From Sorghum bicolor (Eukaryota; Streptophyta; Magnoliopsida; Poales; Poaceae): a DNA stretch of 64,000 bases. Positions 1-9,922 of this stretch are shown one piece after another (the first letter of the stretch is position 1; each line of letters starts with the position of its first letter). The notes beneath the pieces were generated by a model. The model was not told the origin of the DNA. It saw only the letters and a list, made by a program, of their open reading frames with translations, and searched no databases. The stretch covers positions 21,424,844 to 21,488,843 of the forward strand of contig NC_012879.2 in the NCBI RefSeq assembly GCF_000003195.3, given 5' to 3'. The position numbers and the translations under genes were made by a program.

Positions 1-315
1 ACTAGCATCTTCGTGTGCCTTCCCACAGAACTGGTTGGATTGCACCATGTAGATAAGTCTAGGCTTGAGCTCAAAGTTGCCATCGATCTCTGCAGCAGGT
101 CCAGTGCGGATGTTGTCCGTAGTGGGAGCTGAGAATTCACGGATCGATTTGTTCACCATGGCTTCAAACTCTGAAGACAAGTTTCGGTGATCTTCTTGAT
201 TGGATGAACCTTCTTGCTGAAGTGTTGATGATCTCTTCTTGAGCTTGGCTCTTGTTTTTCTGAATAAAGCTTCGAGATTGCCAACAAAATTTCCTAGAAG
301 ATGTCTTCTGTTCAT
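1..315 (-). CDS. gag N-terminus of element D (partial)
   Basis: An open frame of 105 codons runs from an ATG at 315-313 to the window edge with no stop. A TGA lies directly upstream in frame, so this is the first usable start. The N-terminal part is basic (a KTRAKLKKR stretch near residue 20). It is followed by an FELKPRLIYMVQSNQF segment near residues 81-96, which resembles the conserved start of Athila/Tat gag domains, where an FELK...MVQ..QF pattern is typical. The frame begins 134 bases inside the primer-binding site, as expected for gag. The protein would form the capsid of virus-like particles. The C-terminal capsid and zinc-knuckle parts are outside the window, so integrity cannot be judged. 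Confidence 0.7.
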   Translation of the reverse strand, partial: MNRRHLLGNFVGNLEALFRKTRAKLKKRSSTLQQEGSSNQEDHRNLSSEFEAMVNKSIREFSAPTTDNIRTGPAAEIDGNFELKPRLIYMVQSNQFCGKAHEDAS

Positions 316-448
316 TCATTACCCTACATAAGATAAAATAGAAAAATATTGGGGTAAAACTGTATGAGAGAATTGATAAGTTCAATCATATTAGTGATGC
401 GAATGATAACTCAAAATTCTATATTCATTCCTGATTAGTAATCAACCT

Positions 449-466
449 TCCCCGGCAACAGCGTCA
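449..466 (-). promoter_or_regulatory. Primer-binding site of element D (tRNA-Asp type)
   Basis: On the minus strand this reads TGACGCTGTTGCCGGGGA, two changes from the tRNA-Asp-complementary TGGCGCCGTTGCCGGGGA used by Athila-type elements. It is separated from the LTR end by an 8-base AGCATTTT spacer, the same spacing seen in A and B. Confidence 0.8.
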
Positions 467-474
467 AAAATGCT

Positions 475-2126
475 TATTGGGTATTCTTAACATCATTACC
501 AACAGTAGACTTAGTTTTCTAATTCTGATAATGGTGCCAAAAATGCCAAACCTATCCCTCATACCACTTAAGCCAAGTTGTCATCCCCAGCATGACATGA
601 GAGGCGCGGTATTGAAATATGCAATTGCTCATCTAAATAAATAATGAATGAGATCTGCAACCGCACAGATTAATACCGATGTAGCATTTTAACCGGGAAG
701 TATTCTAGGTATCGTTATTTATATTTGTACCAGTGGGAAGGGATTAGTAATCATCAATGTTGATTATAAAATGGAATATGAGATTGAGTATCTATCATTG
801 CATGTATAATTGAGAACATTTATCTAACTCTTTCATACAGGGATAAGTGTCACATAAAGGATATATAAAGTAATGAATAGTGACAAAGATAATTAATCCA
901 ATCAGCATAACTTAGCCACATAATAAATATGATAAGCACCTCAATTAGATATTCTAGCAAGTCAATAGCATGGTATTAGAACGAACTACAAGAATATTTC
1001 CTAAGTTATTCTCAACTATATAGTCTAGCATTATCATAGTTAGTGCAAGCATACTTAGCAATCATTGCAAGACAAGACTACGCCCATGCATAGTGATATT
1101 AGCAAGGAATATGAGAAACATAGCAATCACTCCCCTGTAATAATGTTGCTCTTCCAGCCCAATACACGAGAGGGGGACTATATAAGAATCAATGAAGATG
1201 TCACTATCATGAACTACCCCACGATCTGGCATATTGGGTACAATCGCAGATAAATACGGTATAAGCACCACACCTACACAATATCTATCATTTACCCATG
1301 GATCCGATGGATAAACACTATACGATCCTAAATATGTATATAGATCCAATCTAACTAAGCCAAGTATATAACTATGATAAACTAATAACAATATAATCTT
1401 GAACATAAACAAGTAGAGCAAAGTCATAAGCAATATATTGAAGTAGAACAAAGTCATATTCATAATATTGAAGAACAAGATGAACAATTAGAAGAACAAT
1501 TAGAGAATTACCAAGAATCCTCTTGACAGATCCGGAAACCAATCGAAGATTGACTCCTTATAGTTCTAATCCTATGTAGCTATGCTAATCTAGATGTCTA
1601 ATTGATGTGGTGGCTCTAGGCTTGATCAGAGGCTTCTTCTCCGTTGAGGAAATAATGAATTAGGGTTCAGAGGCTCTCTCCTTCAGGGGCCAGGGGGTCT
1701 GGTTTTATAGTCCTTCCAAGTGAATATGGGCCGTTGGATCAAACCGACATTGATTGAACGGTTATCCTTGATCCTTTAGGTCGGTGGAGATTGATCCCGA
1801 AAGAGAGTCCTGATTGGACTCAGAAGGGGGGCGGGCGCCCTCGTCTCCTGGGCGGCACCTAGGGGCTCCCTTCGGCCTCCGCTTCCTTCCCGTGGCTTCT
1901 AGAGTCTTCTAGATGTAAGATAATTGCGCGGCACGTTAATATCTCTATGTAATCCCGACGTGTGGGCCTTTCTTCCGTATTTCCTGATAACCCCCTACAG
2001 AAATAGACAAACACCAAAACTCATGGAATTCTGTCAGATAAAACCTTAAGTCTAGATGTTGATTTCATTTGGGTCCTTTTGTTTGTTTATTTGATAATTA
2101 AAATTAATACTGAAGGACCGTCAACA
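475..2126 (-). repeat. 5' LTR of element D (1652 bp)
   Basis: On the minus strand the LTR starts TGTTGACGGTCC and ends CCCAATA. The expected terminal CA has mutated to TA. A TATA box (TATAAAA, minus strand) is at 1703-1709. The GGGCGGGCGCCC motif found in the related LTRs is at about 1829-1842, followed by a decayed second copy. The ORFs on either strand inside this LTR look like chance frames. No internal coding content was seen. Confidence 0.85.
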
Positions 2127-2128
2127 CT

Positions 2129-4647
2129 CGTCGCTTGTCCGCGGTAGAAAAGGGCAAGGGAAAGAAGCTGGCCACCAAGAAGAGGAAGGCCAGCGACAGA
2201 GAGGCAGAGATAGCAGAGGCAGTTGCAGCAGCAGCTGAGGCAGCACAGAGAGGTGGACATTCAGGTGCCCTGAGGATTGGGGCCGATCTCACGCCACATC
2301 AGAGCCGTGTAGTTCTTGAGGCAGAGGCTATGCATGGATCACCTCCTAGCACCATCATGCTAGGAGATCAGCGTGTCAGGATTACAGTTAGAAATCCAGC
2401 TTAGGAGGACCCTGACATAGAGATAGAGGCAGAGGCCCAAGCAGAGGGCCCGGCAGAGACTCAGCAGTAGGAGCAGCCCCTCAGGAGGTCGACTCGCGCT
2501 CGTACTCAGGCCATCCCTAGGACTGGTACGCAAGGTCAGTCTACCTCCACTGCTCGCTCTACACTAGCTCGAGGCACTCCAGCTCCTCGTCAGGCACCAG
2601 TTAGGATACACAGGGACCTCACTCAGGTTTCAGCTCGGGAGATCCAGCAGCTGCAGTTTGTTCCGTTTCCTACTTGGTTTCCAGCTGCCAGGGATCCGCG
2701 AGCCAGTGCCAGGTTCTACATAGTGGTCCAGGAGGACATTTACGAGGCACTAGTTCGCTCACAGGCTCAGTTCAGGGAGCATAGGGTGCTCGATCTTGAG
2801 ATTCTAGGGAATGTGGTTGGTGCAGACATCAGGCAGTACTTCACTTACCTCCATGGCCTCCCAGAGTTACTTGCTCTCCCTGGTACTTACTGTGAGGAGT
2901 GGGTCAGAGAGTTCTATGCTTCAGTGTGGGTTTCTCCGGATCACAGCTATATCCACTACGCACTGGCAGGGACAGACTACAGGGTGACCGCACAGAGTGC
3001 CAGAGAGGTCCTTGGTTTGAGAGCCTACCCCACCAGGATTCACCAGCTGTGCTACGGGAACTTCGAGCCCCCTCGTCGTCTTCACGGTGGTGAGCTACCA
3101 CCGTTGATTTTGTGGCTCCCTGTTTCCGTCAGCCTTTTGGAGAGGGCTCTAGCAGGACAGTGGGAGATCTGACTCACCCAGCCAGGATCCTCGACTTTGT
3201 GTTGAGGAAGACGCTCTTTCCCAGGACAGGATATAGAGACGGTTTCACCAGGATCCAGCAGTGGTTGGTGGCCCACCTCATCTCGAAGACTCAGTTTGAC
3301 TTGTGGGATCTAATAGTCTCAGAGATCGAGGATACTATTTCAGAGAGCTTCAGGGGATGGCGTCAGTTGCCGTATGCACACTGGATCACCATGATTATTA
3401 TTCGTGCTTGGCCAGTACCCCTTCTAGCTCACCTGCAGAGAGAGCTGTCAGACTCAGACACAGTGTTCCCCCACTACGACCCCAGGCAGATGCTGAGAGC
3501 ACATCACGACCTCAGAGCTCCACCACCTCCTCGTGCACCACGTGGCCAGGTGCCCCCTCCTTCTCCTAGGGGCACTCGCAGTTCAGGAGCAGTACCAGAG
3601 ACTGAGGAGGTGCAGGATATCGCCATTGGGGCGTTTGCTGATGCAGAAGCTGAGGAGGAGTTTGACTTTGCTTCGGACAGCTCGGACGATGACTATCATC
3701 TTCCAGTGCTAGACCTTCCTCCGATGACACACGATCACGAGGTAGGAGGCTCCTCGAGTGCTTCAGACCCCGCTCTACTTGCTATACTAGAGGGGATGAG
3801 AGCCGATCAGCAGCGGGCAGCTGAGGAGCAGGCGAGGAGAGACAGGGACCAGGTTGCCATCAATGCAGCCATGCGAGCTAGGCAGGACGAGCTCCAGCGA
3901 TAGCTTCTGACCTTCCAAGAGCAGCAGCTTGCATTTCAAGCTCAGCAGACAGCGATGGTGGCCGCTCTTATGGCCGCCTCAGGGATTCAGCTTCCACAAA
4001 TCCAGCTCCCAGGCACTTCGTCTGTCAGGCCTCCTACCCCAGCACCTCAGAGTTAGTCCCAGCAGCCACTTCAGCTCCCTACTCAGAGTCAGCCGTTCTC
4101 AATGCCACAGCACTTGATTTCCCATGGTGCTATCTCATCTGGCTTTGAGCAGGTACCGCAGTTTACGCCTCTCCGCTCTGGATTTACATCGCAGTCAGCG
4201 ATAGCGTCTCAGCTTGTGTTGGACTCGTCGGCAGGCCAGCACCTTAGTTTCTCTTACAGTGCTCTGACTGGTGACCCTATGCCTCCACCCCTGCAGGCTC
4301 CACCAGCTTTTTCCATCCAAGTCACCACCAAAGAGCGCCTGTCATCGTCGGTAGCTTCGTCTGAGCAGCTTGCACCATCTTCTACCGTGCCAGAGACGTC
4401 CGCTACAGCGACTGAGTCTGTGCCGGCCTCGTCAGCAGGACTTGAGCAGCCACCTCAGCCGGTGACAGTCTCAGCGCCCCCAGAGCAGACCTAGACCGCT
4501 TCGCCAGCACCTGCAGCTTCAGAGGGTCACTCCACCTCCTCCGCCTCGACAGCCGATGGTTCAGACGATGCAGCTCGTTTTGAGGCCGTGCCGAGGGACT
4601 CCACTGCTCCACCTCCACCTCCGTCTTCTACGGTTTTTGGCGCTTGA
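2129..4647 (+). pseudogene. Decayed ORF in the env-like position of element E
   Basis: The frame is open across about 840 codons apart from five TAG codons (2402, 2468, 3901, 4054, 4492) and one frameshift near 3085-3115. It ends at a TGA at 4645. The N-terminal part is lysine- and alanine-rich. A central domain of about 300 residues has EEWVREFYASVWV and REVLGLRAYP segments, like the conserved cores of plant-retrotransposon accessory proteins whose function is unknown. The C-terminal 250 residues are rich in P, S and Q. The position, just before the polypurine tract, matches the env-like ORF of some Sireviruses, but I see no signal peptide or membrane segment and do not recognise the family. 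The reading frame enters directly from the D junction, so the true start lies to the left of D. Confidence 0.6.
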
Positions 4648-5088
4648 TGCCAAAGGGGGAGAGGGTTGAGTATGAGAGTTAGGGGGAGCTAGAGAGGGTT
4701 TTATTCTTTTGACATACTCTTTTGTGTGCTACTCCATCATGCATCATGTTTACTTTTATGCATTGCACTTGTGTAAGATACTTCTGTGAGATACCTTTAT
4801 GGTTGTGAGACATGACCATATGCTTATTTGTGATATTCTTATGTCATGTGTTTGGCTCATATTATCTTTGCTTCTACGTTTTACTCCGATGTATTATGAG
4901 CCATTTGTGTTTATATCCTATTGTATACATCTCACATATTTGGATGCAGGATGTTAGACTTGGTTGATATAAGCATGCCTAATCCCTTTGTTCTTATTGT
5001 ATCATGCTTATAGAAACCAAGTCATTTGAAAACCTCAACTCCATTCATACTCAATGTTATTGTCATCAATCACCAAAAAGGGGGAGAT
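4648..5088 (+). other. 3' untranslated region and polypurine tracts of element E
   Basis: This noncoding, T-rich stretch lies between the ORF and the 3' LTR. It holds three purine tracts: one right after the ORF at 4652-4665 (AAAGGGGGAGAGGG), one near 4671-4690, and the LTR-adjacent one at 5075-5088 (AAAAAGGGGGAGAT). Multiple polypurine tracts are a reported Sirevirus feature. The last would prime plus-strand DNA synthesis. Confidence 0.75.
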
Positions 5089-6623
5089 TGAAAGAGCATC
5101 TAGGCCCCTAGTGATTTTGGTGATTAATGACAATGTTGATTACTATGACTAACGTGTGTTTTGCAGAGGCAAAGTCATTAGTGAGGTCATTGTAATAGGT
5201 ACTCGATGGACAGGGACGTACATGCCTACTTAATAGTGGAAATTGTTTTGGTTTTCAAAGGATTGATGGACATCGTCAAGATTAGACTAGGTCTAAGTGC
5301 CATGTGGTGAAGAAGGGCACTTAGAGTAGTTTAGGACTTTCTTTTCCTTTGACCGTACTATTAAGAGGGGCTTTGATCTAGTAGCTTGACTTAGGCAAGG
5401 CTTTAGGTTTAGGTGTGGTGCACACTTGGTAAACCTAGCACTAGGTAGCTCAGAGATAGTCCTTAGATCAAGAGGAACCAACTTCGTTTTGGAACGATCG
5501 CGTTTCGACGAAGTTAGGGTGCCTAAGGAGGCACCGGACGCTCTGTGAGTGCGTCCGGTGGGGTCCTTAGCCGTTGGAGTGTTTCGGTGCTTAGGGTTAG
5601 GCACCGGACGCTGGCACCGGACTCACCGGGCAGCGTCCGGTCCCACACCCACGGAGGTTGTAAACTTCCCTTGTGCACCGGACGCTAGCACCGGACGCAC
5701 CGGGTAGCGTCCGGTCCCATACTCAGGGAGTTTGTAAAACTCCCCGGAGCACCGGACGGTGCCACCGGACGCTGAGAGGTAGCGTCTGGTGACCTGTCAG
5801 ACGCTGGTACAGTTAGCCATTGTGTGTCACTGGACGCTCGGTGCAGAGCGTCCGGTGCAACATTAACAGCGTCCGGTGACCCCGTTTTCAGTGGAAAACG
5901 GTTGGCTGACCTTTGGACTTCGTGGGGTGTATTTATACTCCTCCACCTCGTCCATGAGAGCTCTCTTGCCCATTTTGAACATCAGAGAAACTTATTGTGG
6001 AGCAAGAGAGTAGCAAGAGCCTAGAGAGGATTGAGATTTGAGTAATTTCTTGTGAGAATCCTTCTCTAGTTGAATTCCAAGAGTCAAGTGTCCATCCACC
6101 ACTCTCTAGAGCCTTGTTTGGGTCAAGTGAGAGTTCTTTGCTTGTTACTCTTGGTGATCGCCATCACCTAGACGGTTCGGTGGTGATTGGAGGCATGAAG
6201 ACCGCCTGGAGTTCTTGTGGGTGGCTCGTGTCAAGCTTGTGAGCGGTTTTGGGCGATTCACCGCGACGAAGTGTCGAAGAATCAGCCCGTAGACAGCACT
6301 TGGTCCTTGCGCGGATTAAGGGGGAGCAAGACCCTTGCACGGGTGCTCCAACGAGGACTAGTGGAGAGTGGCGACTCTCCGATACCTCGGCAAAACATCG
6401 CCGAGCACTTTCTTCCACTAATCCATTACATTCTAGCATTTACTTTGTGTTTTTACATTCTTAGAATTGCCATACTAGAATAGGATTGAAACTAGGTTGC
6501 AAAACATTTATCCGGTAGCTCTCTAGTCACACTAGGCACAAGGGGTTGAATTGGAGGTTATAGGTTGCTTAAATTTTTAGAGAAGCCCAATTCACCCCCC
6601 TCTTGGGCATCTTGATCCTTTCA
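5089..6623 (+). repeat. 3' LTR of element E (1535 bp, Sirevirus type)
   Basis: It starts TGAAAGAGCATCTAGG and ends ATCCTTTCA. Between about 5525 and 5880 there are roughly a dozen copies of ACCGGACGC or its complement GCGTCCGGT, many placed to form imperfect palindromes. A TATA-like TATTTATA lies near 5931-5938. The 3' end, with a C-run followed by TCTTGGGCATC, has the usual Sirevirus LTR form. No protein-coding content was seen. Confidence 0.85.
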
Positions 6624-6715
6624 TTGGCGAAGGTTGTGGTTTAGGGGATGGTGGCGGGGATGGTGGGTGACGCATTATAGGTGAGGATGGTGGAGCGAAG
6701 ATCGGAGAGGGTGGT
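6624..6715 (-). pseudogene. TNPA-like gene of element H, proline-rich fragment
   Basis: This fragment lies between insertions E and F. On the minus strand it reads as a proline/serine-rich linker (PPSPIFAPPSSPIMRHPP and further SPPP and SPKP units). When F is removed, this frame continues directly from the SLPSPP end of the fragment at 16893 without a stop. Element G has a proline-rich tract (repeated PTPPPRA) in the same place in its own TNPA-like gene, after the DUF8039-like domain. This match is the main reason for assigning these 92 bases. Confidence 0.75.
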
Positions 6716-8542
6716 TGAAAGGTTCTAATATGGCTAGAGGGGGTGAATAGCCTATTAAAAAATCTACAAACTCACTAGAGCAAGAGGTTAGTAAATTACA
6801 AAGCAAATCTTTTTGCTCTAGCTATAATGGGGTGTTTGCAAGCCACCTAACCAACAATTCTAGTTGCTTATAATTACTATGCACACAAGAACTATGTCTC
6901 TACTGACACTAGAGAGCTACCTAAAGTTTCTATATAAGAAGTAATCTACTCTAGTTTGCAAGAAAGTAAGAGAGAGTGTTTGATCTTTATACCACCATGT
7001 AGAGGGGATGAACCAATCACAATAATATGAAGTCCAATCGCCGGGAGAAATCCAATGAACAAACACCATAGAGACACACAATTTTCTCACGAGATTCACG
7101 TGCTTGCCGGCACCCTAGGTCCCCATTGTGTCGACCAACACTTGGTGGTTCCACGGCTAAGAGGTGTAGCACGAACCTCGTCCTCACTAGGACACCGCAA
7201 GAACCTACCCACAACTGAGGTAGCTCAATGACATGAGGAATCCACTAGAGTTGTCTTTGGCTCTCCACCGGGGTAGGCACAAACCCCTCACAATCACCGG
7301 AGATGACCACGAATAATCACCAACTCATGCCAATCCTCCTCCGCTGCTCCAAGCCGTCTAGGTGGCGACAACCACCAAGAGTAATAAGAAAACCATAGCT
7401 AGAACGATCCCCAAGTGCTAATAGATGAAATCACTCAAGCAAATGCACATGGAATCACTCCCAATCTCACAAAGATGAATAATCTATAAAGGAGATGAGT
7501 AGGAGGTGTTTGCTTAGGCTCATAAGGATGTCAAGTATGCTAGAATGCCAAGAGAGTGAGCCCCAAGCTAGCCAACAACTATTTATAAACCCCTCAAACA
7601 AATAGAGCCGTTGGCTTTTTCACTGGACTGAACTCGGGGTCACCGGACGCACCACAGGGAACTACCGGACGCTCAAGCCCTCCGTCCCATGCCCTGAAAA
7701 CTGCCACATGTTGCTCATTCCACTTTCGCGCGTCGATCTCTAACGGTCACCTGCAGAGCACCGGACGCGGTTAAGTTGGCACCGGACGCGTCTGGTACTC
7801 ATCGGACCCGTGCGCAGAGAAGTCTGCAAATGCACGGGGTCACCGGACGCTGAGCACCGGATCGTTCGGTGCTCACCGATCTCATACACCGGATGCACTC
7901 TTGAGCGTCTGGTTCCTTACCTAGAGAGCACTACAAAATGCACGAACACCGAACGCACCCTGAGCATCCGGTGCTCTTAGTCAGAGACTTCCGCAAAAGT
8001 CAGGTAGCACACCGGACGCGCAGGCACTGTGTCCGGTGCCTCCAGGCCAGCGAACGGTGAGACTTCTCAAAATTTCCCATCGGTGCAATAGAAAAATATG
8101 CACTTCACTTTCTCAAAAAGCACCGAATCCCTCCTCGCAAGCTCGGCAGAAGGGAGAGAGGAACCCAAACCCTCTCTACCCTTCAAACTCCACCTCCTTT
8201 TCAAAGTGTGCCAACACCACAATGTGTAAACCAACATGTGCATGTGTGTTAGCATTATCACAATCATTTTCTTCAAAGGAGTTAAGTTACCTCACTAGGT
8301 TCTAAGTGCATGCTCATGAACAATGACACCTAGTGGCACTTGATAACCGCTTAGCCAAAGAATTCCCCTCTTTATAGTACGGCTATCTATCCTAAATGTG
8401 ATCACACCCTCTATGGTCTCTTGATCACCAAAATCAAAATCAAAACCCTAAGAATTACCTTTGCCTTGATCTCCATAGGGTTTTGTTTTTCTCATTCTTC
8501 TTTTCCAAGTTGAGCACTTGATCATCTTGTGGTCATCACCAT

Positions 8543-9922
8543 TGTTGATATTTGGTAACGCAATAAGGAAATGATCCGCAAGCGCACGGATATCGATGAG
8601 CATTTCACCCGTGAGGTTTTCCAGAGTATCGTATTTATATTTTTACCACTGGGAGAAAGGGTGCATCTGACTAACCAAATCTATTGCTACTACCCCTTTA
8701 GGCTACAAAGAATGTCTCTCGATGTGAGTGATGTATAGAGAAGACTGCAACCGTAGTCTCGTTCTAACCTTGGTAAGGATGATCTACTGTTCTATTGGGG
8801 AGGCTCACGGAATCTAGACAACACAAAGGATGTTCGACCCGCACCTATAAACCTACCCGTCCTGCTAACGAGATGTGATCTGCAATGGTAACTCGGAAAT
8901 GTCACGTTCCTCGCTACTACCACGGTCCAGCTAGTCAGGGGATATCTATGAGTACCCTAGCCTAAACACCACGTTTACGCTAGCAAGTGATTACTCTAAT
9001 ACTCAACCGGAAGAGGATTAAAGTAAACTCATAAACCAAAGAACAATAAAACAAGAACTTACTAGAATTAGAAGTCGAATTACTGAAGAATCTTAGAAGC
9101 AAGCCTCGGGTTAGGAGACTTGATCCCGTAGGTACAACTCGGAGTAGACACCGACAGGCCGGCCTTCCTCCGATCCACACCTCCACTCTATCTCTCTCAA
9201 TCTAGTAGAAACTAGAAGATCTATTTCTACCTTACATTAGTTGCTAAGCCTAAAAAGAAATATTATTTAGAGAAGAGGTTTTCCTTCGAGGGCACCCCTC
9301 AATCTCTATGATAATTTCTTGTCTTCTCCAGGGGCCAGGGGGGTCTCCTTATATAGTCCTCCTCCTCTATGCATTTTTGGTTCAGCAGGCGATGTGGTAC
9401 TAAACTTTCCACCATATCTCATTAAAATACACATAGGCCTTCATGGACCAAAATCTGATTTGGGCCCAATTAATCCCGCAGCTCTTTTACGTGGAGTCCT
9501 TCTTTTATTAATATCTCTTGATTCCGAACTCCAAATATAGCAAATAATATATGCATTTCGATCAGCTCGACGAGATCTTTGCAATGGTGTACTCCATTCT
9601 GTGATTGGTGGAAACGTCTGGGTGGGCGCCCAAGGGGAGAGGGCGGGCGCCCTGCCCCTGGGCCCGTTTGCCTTCTCGTTCGTTCCCGTGGCTTCTGGAG
9701 TCTTCTAGATGATAGAAAATTGCGCGGCATGTTAATATCTCTATGTAAACCCGACATGTGGGCCTTTCTTCCTTATTTCTTGATAACCCCCTGCAGAAAT
9801 AGACAAACACCAAAACTCATGGAATCCTGTCAGATAAAACCCTAAGTCTAGGTGTCGGTTACATTTGGATCCTTTTCTTTATTTATTTGATGATTATATT
9901 TGGTACTTAAGGACCGTCAACA
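8543..9922 (-). repeat. 3' LTR of element A (1380 bp)
   Basis: On the minus strand it starts TGTTGACGGTCC and ends ATATCAACA. The TATA box TATATAA (minus) at 9349-9355 is intact in this copy. Two GC-rich motifs, GGGTGGGCGCCC at 9620-9631 and GGGCGGGCGCCC at 9641-9652, are present. Confidence 0.92.

Larger units (their letters stand above)
1..2126 (-). mobile_element. Element D: 5' end of an Athila/Tat-type Ty3/gypsy retrotransposon
   Basis: The element lies on the minus strand. Its 5' LTR is at the right, followed leftwards by a tRNA-Asp-type primer-binding site and the start of gag, and it continues past the left edge of the window. It sits inside element E: the LTR ends in TCAACA exactly where the GC-rich, glutamine-rich reading frame of E begins. 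Its LTR closely resembles the LTR of element B, sharing the TGTTGACGGTCCTT start and the CTATAAAACCAGAC promoter block, so D, B, A and C belong to one LTR superfamily. The other LTR and its TSD are outside the window, so the insertion cannot be closed here. Confidence 0.85.
2127..6623 (+). mobile_element. Element E: 3' part of a Sirevirus-type Ty1/copia retrotransposon
   Basis: A long decayed ORF, then polypurine tracts, then an LTR with TGAAAG...CTTTCA ends run on the plus strand. The order ORF, multiple polypurine tracts, 3' LTR and the many CACCGGACGC palindrome halves in the LTR are features described for Sireviruses (the Opie, Ji and SIRE1 group). The gag-pol part and the 5' LTR would lie to the left of element D and are not in the window. 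E is inserted in the TNPA-like gene of CACTA element H; its right-hand TSD would be TTGGC at 6624-6628, which cannot be confirmed without the other end. Confidence 0.8.

Noticed and set aside
1062..1487. 141-aa hydrophobic minus-strand ORF
   Set aside because: It lies wholly inside the LTR of D. Its hydrophobic appearance comes from AT-rich codons, and related LTRs do not keep it open.
5525..5880. Regularly repeated GC-rich motifs that resemble a CRISPR or satellite array
   Set aside because: Spacing and orientation vary, the repeats are about 10 bp, and they lie in an LTR where palindromic motifs are expected.
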